64,000 nucleotides of DNA from Cocos nucifera (Eukaryota; Streptophyta; Magnoliopsida; Arecales; Arecaceae), in the NCBI GenBank assembly GCA_006176705.1, contig QRFJ01000379.1:744001-808000 (forward strand). Reading direction: 5' to 3'. This document shows, in pieces, positions 21,460-33,426 of the stretch. A model generated the notes under the pieces. It was not told the origin of the DNA. It ran no database searches and saw only the letters and a list, made by a program, of their open reading frames with translations. Position numbers and translations under genes: made by a program. How positions within the stretch are numbered: the stretch's first letter is position 1; each line of letters begins with the position of its first letter.

Positions 21460-23935
21460 AAAAATTATATTTCGAATCCAATCATCAGCCTGTTGATGGT
21501 TGAGATATTATAATTGATTTATTAATTAATGAAAAATATTTTGGTATCTTTTTTCATCATAAGTTTACATCTTCTAATGAACTTCATTATTGCGATCAAG
21601 TTCTTAGGACTATTTAGTTTCGATAAAGAGAGGATTTATCGATTAGTTCTTAAATTTATTCACGACCAAATGATAGGCTATTAATTAGGACGACAGCGTC
21701 TATCGAGCATAGGTCGCTATATGCCATATAGGTTGATTGTCCTCTTAACCAAGGTGTGTGAAGATATTGGTATGGCATATAGATAAGATGTATGGGTACA
21801 TTATCATTGAACGTGACCAACTCTAGAGCATTCTGCTGTCGAGAATATCTCTGATAAGATATAGGTATAAGTATCCCTTAGACCTAAGATCACCTCAATG
21901 ACTTGCAAGCAACTTACTGTGCTTTGGTACCAGACTAACTGAATTTCTAATTCTACAACGGAAGGCTCCTGAGCACAGTCAAATACTTGCAAAATCAGAG
22001 TGTGATCAAGATGGAATTAACCACTCCAAGAGTTGGAGTAGAATGCATCATTGTATTTCAATATAGCAAAACCTTGGCCAGGGTAATCCATCAGATGAAT
22101 TTGGTATTTTGAAATACAATATGGACAATCTGATTAAAGTTGATAGTTGAACTCTGATGCGTCCTATGAGCATTATGATCAAGAGGATGAATTATATGGA
22201 AACTATATCCATATGGATTCTAAGGATGGTGTTCTACACCTTTGACCTATCCGACCGTCGGATATCATTGCTAAATGATCACTTCGATTGGTATAAAAAT
22301 TTATTTCTATACTACCAACTCAGATTCGGACCTATGAGGTTACACACATTAGAGATTATGATCTAATCGAATGATTGATTAATGATTAAGAATTGTTCTA
22401 GGGTTAAACAATCAATATGATTGGTGTTTAACCTAGTGCAAGTGTTGTAGGAGGATTGATTAGCAATTGAATTGCTAATTAGCTTAATTTGATTAAGTCA
22501 ATAGGCTGAGATTAAGTCTAATTAAATATAATTTAATTAAATTTAGTTTGGACTTGATTGGATCAAGTTCAATTGGTTTATTGAATAAGCCAAGTGCAAG
22601 AAAGAACTAGTCCTAGTCTAACTAGGACTCGGATTAACCCAATTTTCTAATTTGATTAAAAAATAAATTAGAATTAAATCTTATTTTATCTAATTTAATT
22701 AAGTTCTTAAATGGGTTAGGGTCTTATTTAATTGGGTTGGTTTAATCTTAATTTTATTTAGTTAAAAGATCTTGTTTGACCAAGTCAAACCAGGAGTCCT
22801 AGTGTGATTAGGACTCCCTATCTTCTTGCACCACCTTGGTCCCAATGCCTCCCATACCTATCTTTTAGGTATTTCTTATAAAAATTCTCTTTCTTCTTGA
22901 TTTTCATGCTCCCTCTCTCCCTCCAAGTCATATTTAGAAGTTAGGTGAAAGACCAAGTCAAAGGAGAAATTAATTTTGCTTAGGATTCCATGAGACAGAA
23001 TCCTTGTTGACCAAAACATCTTCCCTTGAGTGCCCCCCTTCTTTTAATTAATTCTTCTATTATTCTATGAAAATAATCTTCTTTTTTGTGCATCCTCCCT
23101 TTTGGGTCCATGCCAAAAATTATGGAGGAGGAGCCCAAGAGTTGGGTACCCCAACAATTTTTCATGTTTGGATATTCCTAGTTTAGAAATTTAACCTAAC
23201 TTGGACTCTTCTTTTTCTATATATTGTATGAATTTTATTCTAATTTTTTTATGAAATATAGAGCTTTGAGAGAGGTTTGGGGTGTGAAAAAATTAGAGGA
23301 AGAGGATCCTTGGGCGTGGGGGTTTCATAGGCACCAAACTAGATGTCTAGATGAGAGAAAAGAGAAGAAGAAGAGGATCTTCTTCTAGGACTATTTTATT
23401 TTTAATCTCTCCTTCTTTCTTTTGAGTGTTTTTAAGAGAGTCTCAGATCAGCAAACTCTCATCTTCCTTCTCATATTTTGGAGAGTCCAAATTTCGAAGA
23501 AGGAAGCATCGGATCGACTGTCGAAGAAGGATCAGCATAGTACTAGCATGCCGTGCTGATTTTCTGCATCGAACTTCAGATCAAAGATCGTAGGCTCGTG
23601 TGGATGACTCCTAGAGGTCGAACACGTGTGCGGCTCATGGCTTCATCCTCAAGCTCGGATCAGCAAGTTAGAACGTCTAAACTTGCTCAAGTAATAAATC
23701 TAATCTATAAACTTCGTACCTGCATTTGATTTAGTATAGATCTAGGTTGAATCTTTTTCTTTCTTATTTGATTTTAATTTTTTATTTAATATCATATCTT
23801 AATCATGTAATAGATCTAAGATTTAAGTATTTATATGATTATTTAAATAAATTTTAGATTTATTTAAGTCTTCCACTGCAAGATCTTGAAAAAATTTTAA
23901 GATCTATTTATGAAATCCTAGATCTGGTTTCTTCA
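21460..23935 (+). repeat. Copia 3' LTR, about 2.5 kb
   Basis: It follows the polypurine tract (acaagtaggag, about 21446-21456) and ends with GGTTTCTTCA at 23935, where MULE sequence begins. The start is set by alignment with the LTR start of the first Copia element and could be off by about 10 bases. A TATA-like ttataaaaatt is at 22876-22886. The 3' part has a long AT-rich U5-like tract ending in cactgcaagatctt, analogous to ccgctgcaatcagga in the first element. Short frames within it are not genes. Confidence 0.7.
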
Positions 23936-23944
23936 CAATATCCA

Positions 23945-26020
23945 TATAACACCGCAATTGATGATATAAGGGCTGGTCATAGTTATGTGTTAGCTATCAT
24001 AGAGCATATGGAGCGTGAATCTTATAATCCTTCATCAATTAATTAGCCACATGCAACACATGCCAAACTTGGAGGATTAGGAACTACAATAGATGATTTT
24101 GCAACTTTATTTAAAAATGAAGCCACTGTTAGTTATGATCCTAATCCTACAGATGATGAAGTTAATGATGATGATGCAGAGTCTGATAGCAATGATAATA
24201 TAGAATCTAAAATGGAAGAGGATGTCCCACCATATCAGGCATCCCTTATTCTTGAATTTGGACTAGTTGATGCATCTGATGATGATGAGGCTGCATCTCA
24301 TGGAGCATTTTTAGAACATCTATTCTTTAGTAGGAATGAGGAGTTAAGAAAGAGAATGGTATCAGGTCAAAGGAGGAAATCCAACATGCCATGAAGCAAT
24401 ATGCCATTTGCATGCACCATCCTTTTAAAGTTGAGTCAGATAAAATTAAATAGAGCATTATCTGTAAATAGTCAGAGAGTTGCGACTGGCATCTTTAGGC
24501 ATACTGTCAAACTAGAATACAGCGATGGAAGATTATAGTATATAAAGGACCACATACATGCTTAAATGCAGATGTGATGTGAGATCATCCATAACTTGAT
24601 GCACGCATCATTGCTGATATCATTAAAAGACCAATGTGGATCGAGATATCTATATCCATATCAGCCTGTTAGGCTTATATACGTGATGTACATGGCAATG
24701 CGAGGTATCTTATAGGAAGACAAGGATAGCTAAATAGCTTATTATCGATGAGCTATTTGGAGATTGATTTGAGTCTTATAATATATTAGGTCCTTGGCTA
24801 GCTATAGTTTATCATGCCAATGAGGGGACTATGATAGATTTTTATAAATTTTCTTCAACAAAGCTAAATATCGAGGTGTTCCACCAAATTTTTTAGACAT
24901 TCGGGCCATATATTCAAGGCTTCCAATTCTACCACCCACTGATTAGTATTGATGCAACATATCTGTACGAACGATATAAGGATACATTGATGATAGCCAT
25001 GGGGAGGGATGGAAGTGGGAGTATCTATATATCCTTTGGCATTTGCCATTTGTGAAGGAAAAAATCATAGTAGCTGATCGTGATTTTTATGACATTTGTG
25101 CTATTATATCACACGTGATCAAATGGAGATTGGTATGGTCTCGAATCGACATAAGAGAATATTAGCCGCCATTTCAAATGTGTCTGTTAGGTGGACAATG
25201 CCATATGGGTTTCATAGATTGTGCCTAAGACATGTAGAGGCAAAACTAAATGATCGATTCCATTATATGGTATTTTTGACTTATTTTCATCAACTTGCAA
25301 AGCAAAACCAACCTTGGAAGTTCGATCGCAGCATGCAACATATTGAGAAAACATGGCCCAATTGCTTTCAATACCTCCAAAAAAATCCACTTGATGATCT
25401 GAGTAAATATCACTAGTGTATGACATGGGTGGACGTAGGTATAGAATAATGAATACAAATCTATCCAAAAGTTTTACTAAGGTGTTGAAGGGGGCGCACT
25501 CATTGCCAGTTACTACACTTGTCCATCTTTTCTTTGAACGTTTATCAAAGTGATTTAATGTGCAACGTGCAATAGCAACGCGAAGGAGGAAGGCTGGCAG
25601 GATGTTTACTGATAAAATTATATGTATGATAAATGGATGCCAGCTAAAGTCTAGGAGCTATGGTGTGATTAAGTATAATAACCAACCAGATTTGTATAAG
25701 ATTCAGTTGAGATGTAGGCATTATAGTCTTGATGAACCTGATTATACACAAATATTAAAGGTGAGCACATGCATATGTCGAAAGTGGCAATTGCTATATT
25801 ACCTATGCTCCAATTTGTTCACTGTACATGCTAGTGAGAATCTAAATTGAAAATAATTTATTGATGACTGTTATACTATTATCCATTATAAGCAATCTTA
25901 TGCACCTACTTTTGACCCTCTAGAGAGTTCTTATTATTGAACTACATGGACTGCACTCAGACTCATACCAAACCCATTCACAAGATGACTTGGGAAGGGG
26001 TGACCATAATCAAGGAGGAT
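23945..26020 (+). pseudogene. Mutator-like element (MULE) transposase, degenerate
   Basis: An acidic N-terminal region (24070-24330, many Asp/Glu) leads to the MuDR-type domain: RMVSGQRRKSNMP then QYAICMHHPFKVE and CDWHL. The MULE catalytic domain follows, with ISIDATYLY (first Asp, about 24950), FGICHL and the later FHRLCLRHVEAKLNDRFHYM (25200-25275). The C-terminal part at 25560-25850 ends in a SWIM-like CICRKWQLLYYLCSN zinc motif. Many stops and frameshifts break it. I could not find terminal inverted repeats, so the element's limits are unknown. It lies just upstream of the polygalacturonase exons. Confidence 0.83.
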
Positions 26021-26029
26021 CCAAAATGA

Positions 26030-26817
26030 TATGGATATAATGGAAAGCCAAAATGTGGCTCATTGTGAATTGTGCAAGTAGATAGGATATCCAAAATAAT
26101 TTATCTTTTTTTTTTTCATGTGACTTGTATACTTTCTTTATATAAAGGTTGTTATTTTTTTTACTATTTTGGTTATATAATCATATCATATAAATGTTTG
26201 AAGATATTAGTGAAATAAATCATGGTCGTGAGTCGTAATTGCTGGATTAGTTTCCCGTCCTTTTGTCAAAACATGGGAGGAACAAAGAATTAAAAGTACA
26301 GGAGGAAGTAAAATCCCCAGCCATATCACCAACTTTTACCACCTCCACGTAGTTACCAAAATACCACCTCCACGTGTAGGTTGCCCTCTCCTCTTCCCTT
26401 CCTTATCTATCTCTAATCCCCCATGAATAATTCTCCTCGGTCGCTAGATTAATGATCAAGAGCAATCCGTAGGTTTTGGTCTAATTACATGATCAATGAT
26501 GATTAGTTTGCTATTTCCAAATCATTAGCTATTCTCCAATTATACTATTTCCATATGCATATATACTGTATTCTCTTTATATCCGGTTATACTCAAACTT
26601 ATTTATTTGGTAGTTTAAAGTAAGTGCTAATGAGAGCAAATATCTTTATGTGATATGAAGAGTCTCTTTTCGTTTAAGGATAATATTTATCGATATTATC
26701 TTTATACGTCTCTACATGCTGGCAATTTCCTTCTATCTATTCATGCATTAATTAATCCTTATGGATGACCGCAGTGAAGCATTCGTCTCTGCCCTCTATA
26801 TAGGACAACACCTGCAG
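26030..26817. other. Region upstream of the recognised polygalacturonase exons
   Basis: AT-rich sequence between the MULE relic and the first recognisable exon. I looked for a first exon with a signal peptide and the early GDGxTDDT-type block of family 28 and did not find one. The segment may contain the gene's promoter or an intron, or the 5' exon may be gone. Confidence 0.5.
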
Positions 26818-29800
26818 GAATTGGTCTTCATGGTGGGAACAACACAAATTTCAGACATGGTAGTAGAACTCCTCTCTTATTGACCAACATAACCTTTCGA
26901 GGCCCGTGCAAGTCTTGGATGAATGTCCAGGTAATATATACATCAATCAATCATCCTGGTATATCCCTTAAAATTGTTTTGAGAGAGAAATGTAGAGAGT
27001 GAGAGATGGAAAAAAGTTCAGATATCATAAGGAACCGTAAAGGTTAGATAATGTTTCATATATATGCAGCTCGATGGAAATATCGCAGCACCGAACAAAG
27101 TATGGACGAACCAAGCAACAGACTTGATTGCATTCCAAGATGTTAATAATGTTACCGTGGCCGGCCATGGCGAGATTGACGGCAATGGCGCCATTTGGTG
27201 GGACTGCGTAAAACAAAAGGTGTCAAAATATAAATATGTTTCATCCTTATATAATTGCCTCTTCGTCTTTCAATTCATTATTCTGCTCGTATGCCCTTCA
27301 TTTGACCAATTTGTCTTCTTTGGCTTCATCTTCTATATGTCCTCTTCTACACTCCATGTATAGGGATGCAACAACCGCCCTAACGTAAGTATATATACAA
27401 ATCTTTTGCTTTGTGTTTCATTATTCCTTTTTCTTCATAAAAGCTTGGAAGGTCATTAGTTTGGCCATTAGATAATATATATTGTTGGAATTAATTAACT
27501 GTTACTTTGTTGTCACTAACCTCAATCCAGCTACTAGTATTCATGTGGTGCAACAATGTTTGGGTGAGTGGAATAAGGATGAAGAACGGCCCAACCAAAC
27601 ATCTCAAAATAATCAATTGTGCTTTGGTACATGTGAAGGGGGTCGAAGTAAGGGCACCAGGTGACAGCACCAATACCGATGCCTTCCACATCGCTGGGTC
27701 TCAGTTTGTGGAGTTCACCAACTGCACAGTCGGAACAGGTTCTTATGTATGTGTAATATTTTAGTTTTGCCCATAAAAAGACTTAATCTACCATAGGTAT
27801 TGTGAGCAAAGCCAATAAAAAGATGCCACATCAGTATGTTGAACCGAACAATTCTACAACTGCTTCAACAGCAGTGTGTTAAGATAGGTGGCCACAGAAT
27901 TTTTTGGTTCAAAATCCCAATGTAGTGTCTTTTTATTTATTTTGCCTACAGCAGGTATGGTGGACTGAGTCTACCTATGAATTTCTTGTTTCGATCTATG
28001 CACGAAGCTTGGACATTTTTACCATTTGATCATGGTTTTTTGTTTCCACCAATGAGAAATATGAGCTTGGGCCTTTTTAATATATATCTGAAGGACTTTT
28101 CAATATCTATAAGCAACATATACAGATTGTAGATGTGAAGATTTACCTAGTTGACTGGTTACTTTATCTCGCTGTTCGTATGATATGGCTGCAGGAGATG
28201 ATTGCGTAGCTATTGGGCCAGGCTCCTCGGACGTTAATATTACCCACATTATATGCGGGCCTGGTCATGGTCTCAGGTTTGTCTTCATCACTTTGAAATC
28301 CATATCAAACTTAAAAAAAAAGGTATTTGTTCGAGTTTGGGATCTCTTTAGATTATGTTACAAAGGGTTCCATTTGATCACGGTGCACCAAAAGCCATCA
28401 ACCGATAAAAGATGCATGGTTGAATGGTGATGGACATGTATTTTATGAGGGCCATTCCAGTTGCATGCAACAAGTATTCTCCATTGATTGATGCATAGAC
28501 AATAATAGGTAATCGAACTATATAACCTTCAAATAAATCTCAATCAGCTATGTTTGTTGGATTTAGACGCATACTTAGTCCAATGTTAACATCTACACTT
28601 TCTTCAACTACATTTTGTCCAATATGATTTTTTACTCCAAATTCTAAGCTAATCTGCTGCTCTATCAGCAAATATATCCAAGGCATTAAAATAATTTCTA
28701 ATGTCCTTCACAGCATTGGTAGCTTGGGACCCAACTCCGAGGTTGAACGAGTTCATATTTCTGATAGTTATGTTTCAGGCGCCTCATCAGGCGTGAAGAT
28801 CAAGACATGGCAGGTACTTTGCGTTATCCCAATCTTGACAAGCTCAAGTCAAACACCGTTGCATGTATATGCCATTCCATGTTCACGTATTTGTTTTTCA
28901 TATAAGAAATATATTTTTTTGTTTTGTTTATGGCCCACATCTGGACTCCATTTCAGTGTATATATGCAAATTACCGCCTATTTTGTGCTACAACTTTGTA
29001 CGAGAACTCCAATTAATTTTGCATTAAGTATATTAGAAACATATATATTTCCATGCTTCTTCTCACGTCACCCTTTAAGCCCTCACTAATGACTTGCTTA
29101 TGTTCTTTGGTGATACAATTATCGAGTTTTAGCTTCTAACCACAACAATTGGTAGGTTGCGATATAGAATGTAGCTTGAACAAGAAATGACAACATTAAA
29201 GAGTATGAATATGTATTAGTTTTGAAGCTCCCAAATATGGAACGAAGAGATACAGAAGATATTGTATTATGGATAATAAAAAAAAGTTAATTTAGGTTCT
29301 AAAGGATTTCTCGGTATGATAGTTCTTTATGTATTATGTTACACATGAGAAATTTATTTGTATTAAAACATAACAAATTTTCCCATCGCATTTTACAGGG
29401 AGGATCAGGCCATGCAAAAGAGATATATTTTGAGCGTGTAAACTTTACCTCAGTGCAGATTCCTGTAGTTATTGATCAATACTATTGTCCCAGTCATCAA
29501 TGCCAAACTCCGGTACGTGATCCTTACCAATGCACATTCCTCAAAGCATATGCATGCACACATGCACACGCAAGCTATCCATTATTTATGCTTGTGTAAG
29601 ATAATTGTACACAATTAGGCTATAATTTTTGTAAGACATTCTTGTGCTATTTGCACAATTATATACAGAACAGTAATTTATTCATTTCTTATACGATAAT
29701 TTCCTCAAATTGCTAATAGTTTTTCATCAATTTTTGTATATGATCGTTGGAAAAAAAAAAAGAATACTTCAAATGTGGCCATAAGTGACATCCAGTTTGT

Positions 29801-29993
29801 TGATCTATATGGAACTTCTTCCCAAAAAGAGGCTATCAGCATCCAATGCAGCAAACAAGTCCCATGCAGAAACATTTTAATGAAGAATGTTAACGTATAC
29901 CAGAACGATGGAAGTTCGGCAACATCCAACTGCAGCAATGCCTATGGCAAGACAGAGGGAGTAGTCATCCCAAAAGTTTCCTTCTTACGTTAG
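26818..29993 (+). CDS. Polygalacturonase (glycoside hydrolase family 28), eight exons, 5' end missing
   Basis: Family 28 enzymes hydrolyse the alpha-1,4 galacturonan backbone of pectin in the cell wall. Exons: 26818-26930, 27070-27219, 27364-27384, 27531-27738, 28195-28276, 28714-28813, 29399-29512, 29763-29993. All introns are GT-AG, the phases agree and no stop interrupts about 339 codons. Motifs in order: FRGPCKSW, HGEIDGNGAIWWD, NTDAFHIA, GTGDDCVAIGPGS, CGPGHGLSIGSLG, KIKTWQGGSGHA, and the stop at 29991. The Asp residues of NTD and DD and the His of GHG are present. The usual RIK motif is KIK, and NTDG is NTDA. The N-terminal exon with signal peptide (60-90 residues by family comparison) is not found, and the first exon boundary is uncertain. 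It may be a divergent family member or a gene truncated near the MULE. Confidence 0.82.
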
Positions 29994-30103
29994 CTAGAAT
30001 GGCACCAGCAGCGTCACTCATTATCTTTTTCTTATCTTGTACCACTTACTTCAATAACGGTAGCATACTATTTTTCAGCATGATAATATTCTTCGGTGAC
30101 TAA

Positions 30104-30117
30104 AATAATAAATAAAG
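30104..30117 (+). terminator. Possible polyadenylation signal of the polygalacturonase gene
   Basis: AATAATAAATAAAG lies about 110 bp after the stop codon, a normal distance for a plant far-upstream or near-upstream poly(A) signal. Assigned by sequence and position only. Confidence 0.4.
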
Positions 30118-30156
30118 TTAATTTCACCCTTCTAATTTCTTATGAGGAAATGTGTG

Positions 30157-30158
<2 letters not shown>

Positions 30159-30192
<34 letters not shown>
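30159..30192. repeat. (TC)17 microsatellite
   Basis: An uninterrupted dinucleotide tract of 34 bases in the 3' flank of the polygalacturonase gene. Confidence 0.97.
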
Positions 30193-30195
<3 letters not shown>

Positions 30196-30318
30196 CCATT
30201 AACCTGTGATCTTCATCATGTGAAATATGGAGAAAATTGGAGGCAAGAGACTTTCTACATTCTCAAGGATTTGCTTTTTAAGACAATACGAGAAGGTCTA
30301 TTAGGCTCTGATATTATG

Positions 30319-31126
30319 TGAAATATGCAGAAAATGGATAACATGGTAACCTCCAAGTTGTATTTTCTTAGAGACATTGGGACAATGGGAGACGGTCCCC
30401 CTAATTTATTGAGATTACAAATTTTGAAAAAGGTATAGACATCATAATTTTTCTAAGCTACTTAATTTTACAAAAGATTGAGAAAATAGAGATATATTCA
30501 ATAACTTTGGATGATGAAGCTATAAAGTGCCGAGTTCAAAGAAGGTAACCACAAACATAAATTATCGGTAAATCTTTACGGTCTACTGCACATCACAAAT
30601 GCTCTAAACACATTCCACATATAGCAAGTTGATCTATTTTCATGCCTTTCAAGGATTTGAATCTTTTAACTATTCAGTTATTCTTCTCTTCTACAGTGCT
30701 GCAAAGTAAATACCAATGAAATCAAGCAACAAAGTGCAAGAATAAATTACACATGAAAAATAAATTTATTCAAAAAAATACTAAAGATAAAAACTATGAG
30801 TTCGAGTATCCTCTTACAAAGAAGTCCAATACGGCTCAAAGACACTTCTCTTGATCTCTATATAACATCTCAATAAATTTGTCCCCACTCCTTCACATAA
30901 CTTTCTCTACCACTTAATAAAACCATATACTCTTTCTCTTGCTGCAAGATAAAAATGATATCATCTCCTACTAAAAGATGAAAATATCACCATTCCAATT
31001 CTACTAAGAAACAGACTCAAATATATTGAGCCTAAGCCTTGACCTAACAAAACAAGACTAATACTAAAACAAACATCAAATTAATAATTAAGAATATTTA
31101 ACATGATGGAGCTTTTATCTTTAGCA
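30319..31126 (-). repeat. Lone Copia-type LTR, 808 bp, with primer-site and polypurine remnants
   Basis: On the minus strand it begins TGCTAAAGATAAAAG, directly after the purine tract gagggggag (31127-31136), and ends GCATATTTCA. A site TAATATCAGAGCC at 30304-30316 follows, a decayed form of TGGTATCAGAGCC. A 3' LTR should have the purine tract and a 5' LTR the primer site; here one LTR has both. Neither flank contains recognisable gag or pol. A second copy of the tgaaatatgsagaaaat end occurs at 30222. The boundaries rest on these signals only. Confidence 0.5.
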
Positions 31127-31705
31127 CTCCCCCTCATTGCTTAATTAATGCTAGCAATGTTGAATTTATTGATATGATAACCACATTGAATTTATCAGTA
31201 CGATGAAATATTAAAGTAGCCATTGCCGTTATTGGCACGATAGTGGCAACATGCAATGACTTGATAAGTAAACAAATAAATATTAGAGCTTCTTTATTAG
31301 CTTGAATAGTAACACCTTCATTAGCTTGTCCTATTTAAGCATGATCCAACTTACCAAGTTGCTAGTTGCAATCACTATTCACCAGAAGATATAATTGCTA
31401 GAAGATGAAATCTACCAAGGCAATCTAATATGACTTAGAGATAAGGAGCCGATCCATACGCCATGCATTCAAGGAATATAAATGCAGACAAGGTGTTAAA
31501 TTAGGCAAAACTAATAAGTTAAGAGCTGGACGAATAGTTCTGAATGGAGCACTTATTTTTGCCTGATTTATCATTTATTGGGCTGATATGGAGATCTTTG
31601 GGAACTAAAAAGTCTCCTCATACGAGTCTCATAGCTTTGGACTCAGCTAAGAATATATCAGCCTTGAGGAATATCAACCAAAAGAGCTTGAGGAGTGAAA
31701 GAAAG
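31127..31705. other. Unassigned AT-rich spacer
   Basis: No ORF or family signal. It could be internal sequence of a non-autonomous Copia element paired with the LTR to its left, because it begins at the polypurine tract, but I cannot show this. Confidence 0.4.
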
Positions 31706-32072
31706 GAAACATGACGTTTATACTTTTAACCACCCGTGTGGTAGCCCAATCGGAACTGGCTGTGGTTCTATGCCCCTCATGTTTTAGGTTCGAGCCTGTA
31801 GGAGTCAATTAAATAAATGGACTTATCCTGGATGCCTAAACATGGATGCGTGGAATGGTTATTGGTCCGGTTGGTGCTGGGGTGGCGTACTCATCTGATG
31901 TGGTTAGGGGCTTGGGCCACATCCATGGTGGTGGAGAATGGCTGAGTCAGAAATATTGTCACCATGCATCAAACATGCTTCAATGGAGTGGAGGCCCTTA
32001 TGGTCATATCCAGAGGGGGTAGCTACGCTAGTCACTCTCCCTCACTCCTTTTTTGTACCAAAAAAAAAAAGA
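31706..32072 (+). mobile_element. tRNA-derived SINE
   Basis: RNA polymerase III box A (TGGTAGCCCAATCGG, 31739-31753) and box B (GGTTCGAGCCT, 31787-31797) are 33 bases apart, as in tRNA-derived SINEs. The body ends in a T-rich segment and an A tail (about 32049-32070). A 9-bp direct repeat, gaaagaaag, flanks it (31697-31705 and 32073-32081). Because the repeat is simple sequence, the exact left end is less sure. The element has no coding capacity and would depend on LINE proteins to move. Confidence 0.82.
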
Positions 32073-33426
32073 GAAAGAAAGCCCTTCTAAAAAGAAATAA
32101 AAGTATTCCAAAAAGGAAAAGAGTGGGTTGTCTAAATTAATGAATCAATGATTGATAGGAGCAATGTCAATCTTCTCAAGTGCTAATAGATAGATTTCTG
32201 GAAAGGAAGCATACAACCAAATCTAGAACATTCATGGAGGACCTCTAATCCCCATCGTTTGAATATGATTTTCCTATCCTTAGTAAATATAGGACAAAAT
32301 AAGGGGAACTCAGATTATGGGACAATTTTTAGCACGAGCTATGGCTAATCTAAGATGGGCCTTGACCATTAGTTGAAGTAGGTAAGTTATGAACAGACCC
32401 AATAAAAAGAAAATAGTAGCATATTCCTAATGTGATATCAACTTAATGCGATGGTAATAGACTTGCATATAATAGTTATAATGAATATATTTATTTAGAG
32501 GTAGGCCAAAATCATTATAGGGTATGTCAGCAGGAGTATATGCATTAAAAGATTAGCCAAAAAGCCTTAAGTAAACAAAATATCTATTTCAGGAATCTCA
32601 AATCGGTAGTACCCCTACAAGTAGAAGCAAGCATGTATTAATTAATAGAATACAAACCTACCATGAATTTAAAAATTAAACTCTTTTAACTTATCAGAAA
32701 CATCTCGCAGGCTGCATCATGAGCCCCCATCGATCAACTGGAGAACTCGTTCACCGGTCCTAGCATCCATCGTCAGATGATTCCGATAATCACATGAGGC
32801 ATCCCAGGTTCTATAAATGTGCTGTAAAATTGATTTTAAACAATAAATGTTAGTCTCTAAAATTACTAAATTTTAAACATATTCAGTGAAGATATATTAC
32901 TTACGAGCAGCTTTGAATATGAATGAGCTCTCTACCCTTCGATCGAGTCGGAAGTGCCACGAACCGGGTGGGTCCTCTACCATGCTACTGACTCTAAGAG
33001 CCAGATGCTGCTCCATGTAACTATGGGGTCATTGGTGACCCTACGACATTTGAACCTAAGAGTATCAAGACATCATGAAAAATATTATATTAGATAATAA
33101 ATGATAAGATAACAAAAAAGAGAATATCTAAAATATTAGAGTTTATCAGGTGGTATGTGTGTCGTATAACCATACAAGCTAGCAATTTGAGAACTCTCTC
33201 CTCGACTGTGACGGCTTTAGCCTCGAAAAGACATGATATATAATCTCTAAAAATAAAAATAAATAGATTCACAGATTAATCATATGATTATGGATAGCAA
33301 TGCAAGATTTAAAGTGATGCAAGATAAGTATTTAGATGTTTGGTATCCTTTAGATGGGTGACAATGCAAGACAAGTATTTAAACCGAGTCAGAGATCTAA
33401 AACTTTATTGCAAGTAAGGAGCACTA
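32073..33426. other. Sequence left of the minus-strand CACTA element
   Basis: AT-rich, with a more ordered stretch at 32700-33240. On the minus strand this stretch gives short Trp/Arg-containing frames that may be the second CACTA product (or its downstream exons), separated by AT-rich intron-like DNA. I could not find the 3' CACTA terminus, so the element's left limit is open. Nothing else recognised. Confidence 0.4.

Larger units (their letters stand above)
16916..23935 (+). mobile_element. Ty1/Copia retrotransposon, plus strand, 5' LTR not found
   Basis: Order: AT-rich leader (about 16916-17523), gag, zinc knuckle, protease remnant, integrase, RT, RNase H, polypurine tract (acaagtaggag, about 21446), 3' LTR. 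It belongs to the same broad Copia group as the element at the window start, since many blocks match (DDLSRYGYVYLM, PPEGI, MDVK, YVDDILLI, MENSKKG). I see no 5' LTR or primer site before the leader, so the 5' end is probably truncated. Pol is riddled with stops. Confidence 0.88.

Noticed and set aside
27025..27216. Minus-strand frames inside the polygalacturonase exons
   Set aside because: Shadow frames opposite exon 2, with no family signal.
31739..31797. tRNA gene suggested by box A and box B
   Set aside because: The region does not fold into a tRNA cloverleaf by eye, continues for over 250 bp, and ends in an A tail. A SINE explains it better.
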